A DNA stretch of 64,000 nucleotides from Cytobacillus oceanisediminis 2691 (GCF_000294775.2 NZ_CP015506.1:4191501-4255500), one strand, 5' to 3'; numbered from the stretch's first letter, positions 11,107 through 20,785 are shown. Notes: generated from the letters alone by a model not told the origin. A program made the numbers and translations.

Positions 11107-12138
11107 TCACCTGTTTTGATACAGTTTAGATAAAACAGCTGATAGGTCTGCACTGATATAGTTCAATAAGCTTATGACTCTTGAATATTCCATTCTGGTC
11201 GGCCCCAGAATGGCAATGGTACCGAGCTGTTCGGTGCCGATCGAATAGCTTGCTGTAATCAGACTGCAGTTTTCCATTGCTGAATTATTATTTTCCCGGC
11301 CGATTTTTATATTGATCCCTGACTTATTTTTACGGATTAAATCATATATGCCTTTTTCCTGCTCGATCATATTCATGAGGTTTTTAACCTTTTCAATATC
11401 ATGAAACTCGGGCTGGCTGAGCATATTTGTTTTACCGCCGAAGAAAAGCTTATCATAGGCCGGTATCTTGATTGTATCGGCAATTGAATTCAGCATTAGA
11501 TCGTAATTATTGATATGATGCCTTAAAAGAACGGCAACTTCTTTATATAACTTATTGTTCAGACTTTCCAATGGTGCACCGGCAAGCCGGTCATTAAGGA
11601 TATTAACAACCTTCTCCAAATCACCGGCATCAATGTTTTCCGGCAAGTGGAACATCCTGTTCTCCACATGGCCAGTATCTGTGACAATAATTGCTATCGC
11701 TGTTTCTTTATTCAAGGGAACGATCTGAATTCTCTTCAGCTTGTTATCCCTTACTGCAGGCCCGAGGACAATGGATGTATAGTTTGTCAGCTCAGATAGA
11801 ATTTTTGCCGATCTTTGAACGATTTTCTCGAGCTCATAGATTCTTTCCGCAAAGATAGATTGCACTTTGTGGATATCATGCTGATTTAATTTTTGCGGGG
11901 ATAAAAGGTGATCCACGTAGTAGCGGTACCCTTTTTCAGATGGAATCCTCCCCGATGAGGTGTGTGTTTTTTCAATAAACCCAAGTTCCTCTAAATCAGC
12001 CATCTCATTTCTGATCGTCGCGGAACTAAAAGAAATTTCTTCTTTTTTCGACAAGGTTCTCGACCCGACAGGCTGTGCAGTTTGAATAAAATCATCAACA
12101 ATTACTTGAAAAATTAATAATTGACGATCTGTTAACAC
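11107..12138 (-). CDS. hrcA: Heat-inducible transcription repressor HrcA
   Basis: The 343-residue repressor binds CIRCE operators and represses groE and dnaK operons until GroEL becomes limiting. The winged-helix N-terminus [17 protein letters not shown], followed by [11 protein letters not shown], is characteristic. The start is GTG at 12138, 5 bases after AGAGGTG. The open frame extends to 12159, but that extension lies inside the CIRCE operator. The length equals B. subtilis HrcA. It is the first gene of the operon and autoregulated through the operator at 12153-12179. Confidence 0.97.
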   Translation of the reverse strand: MLTDRQLLIFQVIVDDFIQTAQPVGSRTLSKKEEISFSSATIRNEMADLEELGFIEKTHTSSGRIPSEKGYRYYVDHLLSPQKLNQHDIHKVQSIFAERIYELEKIVQRSAKILSELTNYTSIVLGPAVRDNKLKRIQIVPLNKETAIAIIVTDTGHVENRMFHLPENIDAGDLEKVVNILNDRLAGAPLESLNNKLYKEVAVLLRHHINNYDLMLNSIADTIKIPAYDKLFFGGKTNMLSQPEFHDIEKVKNLMNMIEQEKGIYDLIRKNKSGINIKIGRENNNSAMENCSLITASYSIGTEQLGTIAILGPTRMEYSRVISLLNYISADLSAVLSKLYQNR

Positions 12139-12152
12139 AGTTATCACCTCTG

Positions 12153-12179
12153 TTAGCACTCTTTGTTCCTGAGTGCTAA
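12153..12179. promoter_or_regulatory. CIRCE operator (HrcA binding site)
   Basis: TTAGCACTC-N9-GAGTGCTAA is a perfect 9-9-9 CIRCE inverted repeat. It lies between the hrcA promoter and its GTG start, in the transcribed leader. Confidence 0.98.
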
Positions 12180-12189
12180 TTCTACTAAT

Positions 12190-12218
12190 AAATTATCAAA
12201 TCAAACGTGCAGTGTCAA
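12190..12218 (-). promoter_or_regulatory. Sigma-A promoter of the hrcA operon
   Basis: On the minus strand, TTGACA (12213-12218), a 17-base spacer and TAATTT (12190-12195) precede the CIRCE element by about 10 bases. Confidence 0.7.
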
Positions 12219-12260
12219 TAATTTGGCTTTCTTTTTTCCCGACGCAATCCCCATGCCTGA

Positions 12261-13394
12261 TTACCCTATAAAGGACTGAAATACTTCATTTCCAAGGAAG
12301 CGTCCTCGCCTTGTCAATTTAATATGGTCTTCCTCTGCAATAATTAATTCTTTTTCAGCATGCTGTTTAATTTGGACTTTAAACAGCTCCAGCGGATCTT
12401 TGCCAAATTTCTCTTTAAAGCGACTTATTGAGACACCTTCTGTTTTTCTCAGTCCAAGAAACATTTCCTCTTCCATCTGTTCTTCCAGGGGTACCTTATG
12501 CTCTTCCAGGATCGGAAGCCGGCCGTTTTCAATAGGCTCCATATATTTTTTCAGGGGGCCGTGGTTTGAACGGCGAAGCCCTTTTACATAGCCATGTGCG
12601 CCAGCCCCAAAGCCAAAGTACCATTCATTATCCCAATAAGTGATGTTATGCCGGCTTTCATAGCCTGGTTTTGCAAAATTGCTGATTTCATATTGCGCAA
12701 AGCCGTGTTTGCCCATTTGTTCCATTAATAATTCATACATCTCAGCTTCCACATCTTCTCCAGGAGTTGGCAGTTTTCCCTTCCTCATTAGATTATAGAA
12801 TACCGTCTTGGGTTCAATGATCAGCGAATAGCCGGAATAGTGGGCAATATCCAGTGTAAATGATGTTTCGAGTGTATCCTTAAAATCCTGAAGTGTCTGG
12901 CCAGGAAGACTATATATAAGATCGATACTGATGTTATCGAACCCGACTTTTTTTGCAGCTTCAATTGACTGAAAAACGTCTCTTGCTCTGTGTGACCTTC
13001 CAATTTTTTTTAAGAGTTCATCGTTAAAGGTCTGAACGCCAAAGCTGAGCCGGTTGACTCCAGCATCATGCAATATTTGAAGTTTTTCCTCAGAGAGATC
13101 TCCCGGGTTAGCTTCGAATGTATATTCCGTGAAAGAGTCATAGGGAAGCTGCCCTTTGATAGTGCCGCAAAGCTTTTCAAGCTGTTTCCCGTTCAGCGCA
13201 GTTGGCGTACCGCCTCCTACAAAGATGGAATCAAGGCGGGATGCAGGTACTTCTTTCAAAGCAAGATTCATCTCTTTGTCAAGAGAGTCCAGATATTCTC
13301 CAACTGGCTGGTTCTTCAAGAACACTTTATTAAAATCACAGTAATGACAGATATGTTCACAAAATGGGATGTGTATATAAGCTGCTTTAATCAT
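12261..13394 (-). CDS. hemW: Radical-SAM heme chaperone HemW
   Basis: The 377-residue protein belongs to the coproporphyrinogen-III-oxidase-like group now called HemW, which binds heme and inserts it into respiratory enzymes. The 4Fe-4S cluster motif CEHICHYC (C12, C16, C19) is near the N-terminus. The GGGTPTAL segment and the C-terminal HemN-type domain (about 300-377) follow. The tight C-x3-C-x2-C without the extra HemN cysteine argues against true oxygen-independent coproporphyrinogen oxidase. It lies between lepA and hrcA as in B. subtilis. The ribosome-binding site is weak (AGTAGTGA). Confidence 0.9.
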   Translation of the reverse strand: MIKAAYIHIPFCEHICHYCDFNKVFLKNQPVGEYLDSLDKEMNLALKEVPASRLDSIFVGGGTPTALNGKQLEKLCGTIKGQLPYDSFTEYTFEANPGDLSEEKLQILHDAGVNRLSFGVQTFNDELLKKIGRSHRARDVFQSIEAAKKVGFDNISIDLIYSLPGQTLQDFKDTLETSFTLDIAHYSGYSLIIEPKTVFYNLMRKGKLPTPGEDVEAEMYELLMEQMGKHGFAQYEISNFAKPGYESRHNITYWDNEWYFGFGAGAHGYVKGLRRSNHGPLKKYMEPIENGRLPILEEHKVPLEEQMEEEMFLGLRKTEGVSISRFKEKFGKDPLELFKVQIKQHAEKELIIAEEDHIKLTRRGRFLGNEVFQSFIG

Positions 13395-13703
13395 TTATTT
13401 CACTACTTTCATCATTCAATCGCTTTCCACTTAATTTATATAGCTTTTTGAATTTCATCCGTTGACTTCCGCTGCAGGCACTCAAGCTTTCCCACGGGGC
13501 TCCCGAAGCTCCTCGACGCTCTGCGTCTTTGGGGTCTCCCCTGGCACGCTGCTCCCGCAGGACGATGAATAAGCTTCCTTGAATCAGCACCGCACGAAGA
13601 AAATGCGGCAGCATTTTCGAGAATCTCGGGCCTTTCGCTCCAATCAACTTAATGTTTTAATGATTTAGCCACTGGAAAGCAACAAGTTTTAAAACACATT
13701 CAA
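13395..13703. other. Intergenic gap lepA-hemW filled by a family A repeat
   Basis: No gene is supported. The gap is mainly the repeat at 13460-13650. The minus-strand open frame at 13387-13647 is repeat sequence without a ribosome-binding site. Confidence 0.7.
13460..13650 (+). repeat. Dispersed intergenic repeat, family A copy 2
   Basis: This is the longest copy of the family: GTTGACTTCCGCTGCAGGC at one end and CGCTCCAATCAACTT at the other, ending in complementary GTTGA / TCAAC. The centre has strong self-complementarity, for example TCCCGAAGCTCCTCGACGC against GCGTCTTTGGGG. It lies downstream of the lepA terminator. Confidence 0.75.
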
Positions 13704-13752
13704 TAAAAAAGAGGTTAGTGCTGTTATTATTATGACAGCATATCTAACCTCT
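13704..13752 (-). terminator. Terminator of lepA
   Basis: A two-tier stem (AAGAGGTTAG / CTAACCTCTT outer, TGCTGT / ACAGCA inner) runs into T6 on the minus strand. Confidence 0.9.
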
Positions 13753-13770
13753 TAAAACAAAGCAAATATT

Positions 13771-15606
13771 TTACTTTTTAGGGCTGTTATCATCCATCTT
13801 CAAGACCGCCATGAAGGCTTCCTGCGGAACTTCAACAGAACCGACCTGTTTCATCCGCTTTTTACCTTCTTTCTGCTTCTCCAATAATTTACGCTTACGG
13901 GAGATGTCTCCGCCATAACATTTCGCCAATACATTTTTGCGGATGGCTTTAATGGTTGAGCGGGCTACAATTTTCTGGCCGATCGCCGCTTGAATAGGAA
14001 CCTCAAACTGCTGACGGGGAATTAGCTCTTTTAACTTCTCAACGATTACTTTTCCTCTTTCATAAGCAAAATCCTTATGAACGATGAAGCTTAATGCGTC
14101 TACTTTTTCTGCATTTAACAAGATATCCATTTTAACAAGTTTTGATGGCTTGTACCCAATTAATTCATAATCAAAAGAAGCATATCCTTTTGTATTGGAT
14201 TTCAGCTGATCAAAGAAATCATAAACAATTTCCGATAAAGGAATTTCATATATAATGTTAACTCTTGTTTCATCCATGTATTGCATATCAATAAAGATGC
14301 CGCGTTTTTGCTGGCAAAGTTCCATTATGGCTCCCACATAATCATTCGGCGCCATCATTGTAGCTTTTACATAAGGCTCTTCTACACGGTCAATCTTTTG
14401 CGGATCAGGCATATTGGATGGGTTATCCACTTTAACCTCTGTGCCATCAGTCAGGATGACATCATAAATAACACTTGGTGCTGTTGTAATCAAATCAATT
14501 TTGAATTCGCGCTCAATGCGCTCCTGAATAATTTCCATGTGAAGCAATCCAAGGAAACCGCAGCGGAATCCAAAGCCAAGCGCTTGTGACGTTTCAGGCT
14601 CAAACTGCAGGGCAGAATCGTTCAGTTCCAGTTTTTCAAGTGCTTCACGCAAATCATTGAACTTGGCGCTGTCTATTGGATAAAGTCCGCAATAAACCAT
14701 CGGATTCATCTTTCTGTACCCAGGAAGAGCTTCGGCTGCACCATTTTTCGCACTTGTGATGGTATCACCTACACGTGTATCGCCAACATTTTTGATTGCA
14801 GCAGTCAAAAAGCCGACGTCTCCAACTGACAATTCAGGCAATGGAGTGGATTTAGGAGTGAACACACCAACCTCAGTAACTTCAAACTCTTTGCCAGTTG
14901 CCATCATTTTAATTTTATCCCCTACTTTAACCGTACCTTCCACCACACGGATGTAGGCTACTACTCCACGGTAGGCATCATAAAGGGAGTCAAATATAAG
15001 CGCCTTTAAAGGGGCATCCGGATCACCTACTGGAGCGGGCACTTTTTCAACGACCTGTTCAAGGATTTCTTCAATGCCGATTCCTGCTTTTGCTGAAGCA
15101 AGTACCGCTTCAGAAGCATCAAGGCCGATGACTTCTTCGATCTCATTGCGCACCCGTTCCGGATCCGCACTTGGAAGGTCAATTTTATTGATGATCGGAA
15201 GAACCTCAAGATCGTTATCCAAGGCCAGATATACATTTGCAAGGGTCTGCGCTTCAATACCCTGAGCTGCATCCACAACCAGGATTGCACCTTCACAGGC
15301 TGCCAGACTTCGGGATACTTCATATGTAAAATCGACGTGTCCCGGGGTATCAATTAAGTGAAAAGTGTATATCTCTCCATCTTTAGCTTTATATTTTAGC
15401 TGGACGGAATTAAGCTTGATCGTGATGCCGCGCTCTCTTTCGAGGTCCATGGAATCAAGGAGCTGATCCTTCATTTCGCGCGATGTCAGCGCATTGGTTT
15501 TTTCAAGGATCCTATCCGCCAAAGTCGACTTGCCATGGTCAATATGGGCAATGATCGAAAAATTCCTTATTTTCTCTTGCCTTTTTAGTCTCTCTTCTCT
15601 GTTCAT
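13771..15606 (-). CDS. lepA: Elongation factor 4 (LepA)
   Basis: The 611-residue translational GTPase acts on stalled or maturing ribosomes. The P-loop AHIDHGKST (20-28), switch [10 protein letters not shown] and [10 protein letters not shown] are visible, followed by domain II, the EF-G-like III/V domains and the LepA-specific C-terminus with [20 protein letters not shown]. It is very close to the B. subtilis protein over its whole length. The start at MNREERL has GTAGGAG about 12 bases upstream, slightly far. It appears monocistronic, with a strong terminator and repeat elements on both sides. Confidence 0.98.
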   Translation of the reverse strand: MNREERLKRQEKIRNFSIIAHIDHGKSTLADRILEKTNALTSREMKDQLLDSMDLERERGITIKLNSVQLKYKAKDGEIYTFHLIDTPGHVDFTYEVSRSLAACEGAILVVDAAQGIEAQTLANVYLALDNDLEVLPIINKIDLPSADPERVRNEIEEVIGLDASEAVLASAKAGIGIEEILEQVVEKVPAPVGDPDAPLKALIFDSLYDAYRGVVAYIRVVEGTVKVGDKIKMMATGKEFEVTEVGVFTPKSTPLPELSVGDVGFLTAAIKNVGDTRVGDTITSAKNGAAEALPGYRKMNPMVYCGLYPIDSAKFNDLREALEKLELNDSALQFEPETSQALGFGFRCGFLGLLHMEIIQERIEREFKIDLITTAPSVIYDVILTDGTEVKVDNPSNMPDPQKIDRVEEPYVKATMMAPNDYVGAIMELCQQKRGIFIDMQYMDETRVNIIYEIPLSEIVYDFFDQLKSNTKGYASFDYELIGYKPSKLVKMDILLNAEKVDALSFIVHKDFAYERGKVIVEKLKELIPRQQFEVPIQAAIGQKIVARSTIKAIRKNVLAKCYGGDISRKRKLLEKQKEGKKRMKQVGSVEVPQEAFMAVLKMDDNSPKK

Positions 15607-15630
15607 TATAAATAATTCAACTCCTACTAT

Positions 15631-15674
15631 AAGAAAAGCGCAAGCGCCTTAAGACAGGCGCCTGGAGCCAAGTG
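15631..15674 (+). repeat. REP-like element, possible family C relative
   Basis: AAGAAAAGCGCAAGCGCC, then AGGCGCCTGGAGCCAAGTG, gives two overlapping GCGC palindromes. It resembles the ends of the family C elements but the similarity is short. Confidence 0.4.
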
Positions 15675-15773
15675 TGTTCAATTTTAAATAGTCCTTTTAG
15701 TTTATACACTATTTTTGATTATATCAGTACGTTTGTGAAGATTCAATGCTAAGCTTTACGTCTTTAACCGTCC

Positions 15774-15806
15774 AAAAAAAATAAGGCTGCCCTCTTGAGC
15801 AGCCTA
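15774..15806 (-). terminator. Terminator overlapping the end of yqxA
   Basis: The stem TAGGCTGC / GCAGCCTTA is followed by T8 on the minus strand. Its 5' arm includes the yqxA stop codon. Confidence 0.85.
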
Positions 15807-16148
15807 TTTTCCGGTTATTAAGTCTGTAATGAATGCGACCGATTTTTCTGTCAGCTCTGATAAACCTTCGGATATACTTTTTCCCAGAGATGAAAAAAAG
15901 TTATATGCTTTCATCTCTTCAAGCTTTTCTTTTTTCTGCTGAAGATCATGGCTGGACAGATCATTCCCCAGGACAGATGCCTGCACTTCACCTTCATTGG
16001 TTTCATTTAAGGTTAGGGCACTTTTGAAATCTTCGTCATGGAAACCCTTCATTCTGTGGATTCCTTCATTTGCCTGCTGCATTCCAAATAATACTGAGAC
16101 AAACATAAGGGCTGCCAGAAAAAGAGCTTTTAGCATAAATATTTTCAT
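15804..16148 (-). CDS. yqxA: YqxA family protein (DUF3679)
   Basis: The 114-residue protein has one N-terminal membrane segment (about residues 4-22) and a hydrophilic, mostly helical remainder with ASVLGNDLSSHDLQQKKEKL. It matches the YqxA/DUF3679 family of spore-formers, whose function is unknown. It lies 17 bases after spoIIP and is probably co-transcribed; this and its phylogenetic limits suggest a sporulation role (inference). It ends in a terminator that overlaps its stop codon. Confidence 0.85.
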   Translation of the reverse strand: MKIFMLKALFLAALMFVSVLFGMQQANEGIHRMKGFHDEDFKSALTLNETNEGEVQASVLGNDLSSHDLQQKKEKLEEMKAYNFFSSLGKSISEGLSELTEKSVAFITDLITGK

Positions 16149-16165
16149 TCCGCATCATCCTAATA

Positions 16166-17371
16166 CTATTTCTTTTCAGATTCACGGCCAGCTGATGAAT
16201 TTACTTCCTCGGCCTGCCAATAATATTCACTGAACACTTCTGCGATTGCTTCTGCCGAACGGTTTAATTCTTCAAACGTATTATCAACTCCGCCAAATTC
16301 AATGAGAATGGCATTTCCCGATAAATCCTGATTGAAGTTGCCATTTGTCCCTGCACCTTCTTTTTTCATGATTCCCCTGCTTAACCCTTTGTACTTAACG
16401 TTCAATCTATCATGCAGCTCTTTCGCAAATTTTAAGTTCTTTTCATAGTTCGGGTTATTTCCGCCAATAATGAAAGCTAATTTGGCATAAGACTCTCCGT
16501 TTATTTCTTTCGTTGTATCTTTTTTTCTTTTTGAATCACGGTGAATATCGATTAAGTAAGACAAATCCCGGTTGGACGTAATTGCAGCCTGAACAACTTC
16601 TCTGGATTCCTGATAGGAGCGTCCATACGTTAATCCTTTCTTGCTTAAATTCCCCTGGATATCCGTCTTGTCGACAAAGGTCCCTATTCCTTTGCTCTCC
16701 ATCTCTTCTTTAAGCTTATCACCAATCTTAGTAACGTTAATTTTGGAATGATAGGCTGCATCAGGATTGGTTACACCCTTTAAATAAGGAAGATAGGATT
16801 CAGTATTGTGCGAAAAGTAAATATAGACGGGTTTTTTATCACCTGTTGACATCGGCGGTGTTTTCGATTGTTTCGAATCACCGTCAGGCTCAAGTCCTTC
16901 GGTGTTTTGCAGGGCTGCCTCCTGTTCTGCCATCAGCACTTCGATAGGAGGAGAAGATTCCACAGGCATGTTTGTATAATCCGTTCCTTCACCAGCAACA
17001 AGAATCTTACTGTCATAAATAGAGAAGAATGGAAGCTCCCTTCCCAAAAGGCTTCTGGGATCATCCAAATTGACATTTGTGGATAGCTTAAAAACTAAAT
17101 TGGCAATGCCCGGGGGAGAACTGGTTTCAGAAACCCCCTGGAGAAATGAGTGGTTTTCCCATCCAAGAAAATGATAAAGCATTTCTCCTGTCAGGCTGTT
17201 CGCGGCAGAATTAACTGAGGAGGAGCTGATTCTGTATTCCGGCTTTAATGAAGTTAATGCTCCGCTTATTGAAAATATCATAAAAAGAAAAAGCAAAAAT
17301 CCGCCTATGGCTTTCAGCAAGCTTGTCCCTTGAATGGTTACTACAAGTCCGTTCGATTTAAAAGGTTTCAT
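16166..17371 (-). CDS. spoIIP: Stage II sporulation protein P
   Basis: The 401-residue protein is a membrane-anchored cell-wall hydrolase with amidase and endopeptidase activity. With SpoIID and SpoIIM it thins septal peptidoglycan and drives engulfment of the forespore. One membrane segment is at about 22-40, and the catalytic domain covers about 175-390. VYIYFSHNTESYLPY and the DIHRD and IEFGGVDN segments are family hallmarks of the zinc amidase fold. It follows gpr by 69 bases, as in B. subtilis, where gpr and spoIIP can be read together. Confidence 0.95.
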   Translation of the reverse strand: MKPFKSNGLVVTIQGTSLLKAIGGFLLFLFMIFSISGALTSLKPEYRISSSSVNSAANSLTGEMLYHFLGWENHSFLQGVSETSSPPGIANLVFKLSTNVNLDDPRSLLGRELPFFSIYDSKILVAGEGTDYTNMPVESSPPIEVLMAEQEAALQNTEGLEPDGDSKQSKTPPMSTGDKKPVYIYFSHNTESYLPYLKGVTNPDAAYHSKINVTKIGDKLKEEMESKGIGTFVDKTDIQGNLSKKGLTYGRSYQESREVVQAAITSNRDLSYLIDIHRDSKRKKDTTKEINGESYAKLAFIIGGNNPNYEKNLKFAKELHDRLNVKYKGLSRGIMKKEGAGTNGNFNQDLSGNAILIEFGGVDNTFEELNRSAEAIAEVFSEYYWQAEEVNSSAGRESEKK

Positions 17372-17440
17372 TGTTCCACCTCTCCTTGCTAGTCTAGTAA
17401 ATGTTATGACTTTGCTAGAAAAGATAGAACATGTTATTTC

Positions 17441-18568
17441 CTATCTGGTATAAAAACCGGCATTATCCTGATTCACTTTTTGATGGAGTGCTGCGTTCAA
17501 ACCGTTAGCAATTAAATTTGACATATCTTCAATAAATACATCCACTTCCTTTGGAGTCACCATAAGGTTGTGGCCCAAAGGAGACAGGACTTCATAAATA
17601 AGCTTCCGCTTCTCCTCTTCAGGCAAGGTTCCAATCATGCCAAGGAAGGTTTTTCTATGATGTTCTTCCGGCAGGTCTTCATCTGTCAGCTTCTTCTTCT
17701 CTCCAAAAGTCATTCCTGCAGGAGCCAGGGCACGCGATGGACGTCCGCCTTCTTTCATTTCCTTACCGAAATGCTTGAGGATGTAATCAATTGTATCGCT
17801 TGTAATGGACACAGCATCAACAACGGTTGGGATGCCAATCGCTATGACAGGTATCCCTAAAGTTTCTTTGCTGATTTCTTTTCGCTTATTCCCGACACCA
17901 GAACCAGGGTGAATCCCTGTATCCGAAATTTGAATGGTAGAATTCACTCTTTCAATTGATCGGGAAGCAAGAGCATCGATTGCAATGACAAAATCGGGCT
18001 TTGTTTTGTCAACAATGCCATAAATAATGTCACTTGTTTCTATCCCGGTCAGGCCCATCACTCCCGGGGAAATAGCACTTACTGGCCGATAGCCTTCTTC
18101 TACACTTTCAGGCTGCAGCTGATAGAGATGCCTTGTAATAAGCAAGTTTTCACATACTTGCGGACCCAGTGCATCGGGAGTGACATTCCAATTGCCCAGA
18201 CCGACAATTAAACAGGATGCATCTTCATTGATTCCCAGCTGCTTAATAAATTGGGAGAACTCACTCGCAAATACAGACTCTACTTTGTGCTGCAGCTCCG
18301 TATCCTGCTGGCGTATGCCCGTCACTTCAAGGGTCAGATATTTTCCCTCTTTTTTCCCCAATGCCTCTGCACCTTCTTTTGTTACTTCAACAAAAGAAAT
18401 TTTTATATCATTTTCTTCTCTTTCTTTAATTATTACGCCTTCTATTTGGGAGAGATTCTCCTGCTGATGAATATTGTCTTTCTGCCTGTCGGAAATAACC
18501 ATTTCCCTGGCTTCAATGGCAAGGTCCGTTCGGACTGAGTATTGGCTTAAATCTATTGATTCCTTCAT
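17441..18568 (-). CDS. gpr: GPR endopeptidase (spore germination protease)
   Basis: The 375-residue protease degrades small acid-soluble spore proteins at germination. It is made as a zymogen in the forespore; the first about 16 residues ([16 protein letters not shown]) form the propeptide removed on activation. [19 protein letters not shown] and [13 protein letters not shown] carry the conserved aspartates of this A25 family. The start follows GAGGGAT. A good TATAAT lies about 56 bases upstream, but I cannot tell whether sigma A, F or G reads it. In B. subtilis the gene is forespore-specific. Confidence 0.96.
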   Translation of the reverse strand: MKESIDLSQYSVRTDLAIEAREMVISDRQKDNIHQQENLSQIEGVIIKEREENDIKISFVEVTKEGAEALGKKEGKYLTLEVTGIRQQDTELQHKVESVFASEFSQFIKQLGINEDASCLIVGLGNWNVTPDALGPQVCENLLITRHLYQLQPESVEEGYRPVSAISPGVMGLTGIETSDIIYGIVDKTKPDFVIAIDALASRSIERVNSTIQISDTGIHPGSGVGNKRKEISKETLGIPVIAIGIPTVVDAVSITSDTIDYILKHFGKEMKEGGRPSRALAPAGMTFGEKKKLTDEDLPEEHHRKTFLGMIGTLPEEEKRKLIYEVLSPLGHNLMVTPKEVDVFIEDMSNLIANGLNAALHQKVNQDNAGFYTR

Positions 18569-18804
18569 ATTTATCCCTCACATTCTCAGCTATTGGAAAA
18601 TAACACACATTATACTAAAATTCGGATATATACTATCATTGCCTTTAAAGTCCAAAAACATGCAGAATCGCCTCCAGCAATTTTGATTACAGAGTATTGC
18701 ATTATGCCCCCGTGTTTGATAAAATATCACTTGTTCTTAATTATTGTTAATGAATGTGAATGTCGAGTTATAGAATCTCGATGCTTTTTCAGGAGGTGAA
18801 TGGA

Positions 18805-19071
18805 ATGCCAAACATTAAATCTGCTATTAAGCGTGTTAAAACTAGCGAAGCTCGCAACGCTCATAACGCTACAGTTAAATCAGCAATGCGTACAGCTGTA
18901 AAGAAGGTTGATGCTGCAGTCGTAAACAACGATGCTGCTGCTGCAACTGAATCTTTCGCTGATGCTGCTCGTAAACTAGACAAAGCTGCTGCAAAAGGTC
19001 TTATCCACAAAAATGCTGCTGCCCGTAAAAAGTCTCGTTTAATGAAAAAAATGAACTCTTTAAACGCTTAA
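18805..19071 (+). CDS. rpsT: 30S ribosomal protein S20
   Basis: The 88-residue basic, alanine- and lysine-rich helical protein starts [18 protein letters not shown] and ends [15 protein letters not shown], typical of bS20, a primary 16S rRNA binder. The ATG at 18805 follows a perfect AGGAGGTG by 5 bases; the longer open frame upstream reads through that site and is not used. It stands alone on the plus strand between divergent gpr and convergent holA, with a possible promoter TTGATA-N17-AATTAT about 60-90 bases upstream. Confidence 0.97.
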   Translation: MPNIKSAIKRVKTSEARNAHNATVKSAMRTAVKKVDAAVVNNDAAAATESFADAARKLDKAAAKGLIHKNAAARKKSRLMKKMNSLNA

Positions 19072-19085
19072 TGTTTGAAGATATC

Positions 19086-19114
19086 GGCTATCTTAAGGGA
19101 TAGCCTTTTATTTT
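19086..19114 (+). terminator. Terminator of rpsT
   Basis: The 7-bp stem GGCTATC / GATAGCC is followed by TTTTATTTT. Confidence 0.85.
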
Positions 19115-19154
19115 ACGTAAAAAAGCGGTCCAGTTGGACCGCTTTTTTACGTAA
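19113..19154. terminator. Second, bidirectional terminator between rpsT and holA
   Basis: A perfect 19-bp inverted repeat with the 4-base loop AGTT; the arms contain AAAAAAGCGGTCC / GGACCGCTTTTTT. It can stop both rpsT read-through and the holA transcript. Confidence 0.9.
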
Positions 19155-19212
19155 TCAGAATTACTAATTTTGTCTCAATACTCAAGGTGCCGGAGGCAGA
19201 AACGTTATTTCT

Positions 19213-20250
19213 TTATGGATTTTTTCTGAGAGCCTGACTTTGCAGACGAAACAGGAACATTTCAATCAGCATGGTTTTATTCATGCCTCCAGTTTTCATT
19301 TGGTAATCTGCATCAGCAAGCAAGCTTATAATCGCTGCAAGTTCTTCGTCTGCAAACATCTGCGCCTGTCCAGCTGCAAGTTTCACCCGGAAAGGATGAA
19401 TCTTTAAGTAGCCGGCAATCTGCTGCTGGCCGTAGCCTCTTCTCGCAAGCTCCTTCACCTGATAAATCAATCTGAACTGCCCTGTAATAACAGATAAAAT
19501 CTTAATGGGTTCTTCATTTTGCTTTAATAAATCATAATAAATTCTCAGGGCTTCTTCTATTTTGCGGTGAACAACTTTGTCTACAAGGGAAAAAATGTTT
19601 TGCTCCAATGACCTTGATACCATTTTCTCTGCCATTTGTTCATCGATTCGCTTCATGTCATTCGCATATAAAGCTAATTTATCGATCTCGTTTGTCAAGA
19701 TAAATAGGTTGGTGCCTGCCAATGTCAATATTAGCTCAACTGCCGATTCATCAATCTGCACGCCATTAAGTGCTGCGCGTTCCCTGATCCAGGCTTTCAA
19801 TTCTCCTTCATTTAGTTTCTTTGCTTCAAGGATTGCAGCCGTTTTTTTCAATTGTTTAGTTATTTTTTTCCGGTCATCCAGCTTTTCTGCAGTTGAGGAA
19901 AATACCACCACTGAATACGGGGCAGGCTCTTTCATATAGGCTTCCAGCTTTGACAGATTATGCTCCTGTTTAGCCTTCGATTTTTCTGATGTTAAAAAAA
20001 CTGGGTTATGTAAAAAGATCAGTCTTCTTTCCCCCATAAACGGAAATGTCTCCGCATCTTCAAGGGCTGTATCGATTGGGGTTTCCTCAAGGTCATAAGA
20101 GGATAAATTAAAATCAGCTTCATCTTCGCTTAGCACATTGTTGATCAGAAGCTGCTTCGTTTCGTTTATAAGATAAGGTTCTGTTCCATATAATAAGTAA
20201 ATAGGAGCAAAACTTTTTGCTTTTATCTGCTTCCAAATATCAAAAACCAA
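19213..20250 (-). CDS. holA: DNA polymerase III subunit delta
   Basis: The 345-residue subunit is part of the clamp loader and opens the sliding clamp. The N-terminal RecA-like fold without a working Walker A, the segment LLYGTEPYLINETKQ, and the C-terminal helical collar domain (about 215-340) match YqeN/HolA. The start is TTG after GGAGA, since no ATG is available near the conserved N-terminus. As in B. subtilis it lies between rpsT and comEC. The single gene ends at the bidirectional terminator. Confidence 0.93.
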   Translation of the reverse strand: MVFDIWKQIKAKSFAPIYLLYGTEPYLINETKQLLINNVLSEDEADFNLSSYDLEETPIDTALEDAETFPFMGERRLIFLHNPVFLTSEKSKAKQEHNLSKLEAYMKEPAPYSVVVFSSTAEKLDDRKKITKQLKKTAAILEAKKLNEGELKAWIRERAALNGVQIDESAVELILTLAGTNLFILTNEIDKLALYANDMKRIDEQMAEKMVSRSLEQNIFSLVDKVVHRKIEEALRIYYDLLKQNEEPIKILSVITGQFRLIYQVKELARRGYGQQQIAGYLKIHPFRVKLAAGQAQMFADEELAAIISLLADADYQMKTGGMNKTMLIEMFLFRLQSQALRKNP

Positions 20251-20283
20251 TTTCTTTCTCTCCGTTCGCCTTACATTATATTC

Positions 20284-20349
20284 ACTTTATTGCAGTCTAA
20301 CGGGCAGGGATAAAGCCCCTATCCCGCTGATTGCATGTTCACTATATAT
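20284..20349 (+). repeat. Dispersed repeat, family B minimal copy
   Basis: It begins with TTATTGCAGTCTAACGG, the left end of the long element at 47823-48090. It then passes almost directly to a right end resembling that element's GCGGGGATAAGGCCCC...TTCACT. The interior is missing. Confidence 0.5.
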
Positions 20350-20422
20350 CCTAAAGAACCAATGCCAATTTGACAAGACATAAGAAATTGGCGCCCAGAA
20401 GAACGCCAATTTCCAATCTATA

Positions 20423-20481
20423 TAGAACGCTGCCGCCTGAGGCCCGGGATACTCAGGAAGCTGCGGTGCACCTTTGTTCTA
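20423..20481 (+). ncRNA. Candidate structured RNA upstream of yqzM
   Basis: Three nested complementary pairs are visible: TAGAAC/GTTCTA (20423-20428 with 20476-20481), CCGC/GCGG and CTGAG/CTCAG. These would form a long interrupted hairpin. The coding strand and function are unknown; it could instead be another repeat element. Confidence 0.3.
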
Positions 20482-20607
20482 TTATTTTCCCCTTGATGTG
20501 CCGGCATATTTGTGACAACTCCTGCTATTGCAGGAAAAGGGCAGGGGAACTCTAGATTTTTTTATTTGAATGACTTATACTATATAAGGAAATAGGAGGG
20601 GTAGACT

Positions 20608-20742
20608 GTGAACGAATTTGAAAAGAACGTCCAAAGCAAACGTAATGATGCCATCGACTCTGGAGTAGGATTCATCGTATCATTCGGTTTCTTCGCAACG
20701 TTATTTGTTATTGCAACAGTCATTAAATTTTTAGGAGCTTAA
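20608..20742 (+). CDS. yqzM: YqzM family small membrane protein
   Basis: The 44-residue peptide has a hydrophilic N-terminus (MNEFEKNVQSKRND) and one membrane segment (about 20-42). It matches B. subtilis YqzM, which sits at the same place between holA and comEC and has no known function. The start is GTG, 8-10 bases after GGAGGGG. A strong terminator follows 44 bases after the stop. Confidence 0.85.
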   Translation: MNEFEKNVQSKRNDAIDSGVGFIVSFGFFATLFVIATVIKFLGA

Positions 20743-20785
20743 TGGCTACATAAAGTAAGTAATTGTGTCATACCTCTGACACATC

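Larger units (their letters stand above)
20251..20607. other. Intergenic region holA-yqzM rich in hairpins
   Basis: This 357-base gap between divergent genes holds a short family B element (20284-20349), a 9-bp hairpin (AAATTGGCG / CGCCAATTT, 20385-20412), a nested hairpin (20423-20481) and CCTGC/GCAGG (20521-20534), then a T7 run at about 20556. No gene is supported. The 61-codon frame on the plus strand lacks a ribosome-binding site. Confidence 0.6.

Noticed and set aside
13387..13647. 86-codon minus-strand frame overlapping the hemW start
   Set aside because: It is made of family A repeat and would overlap the start of hemW.
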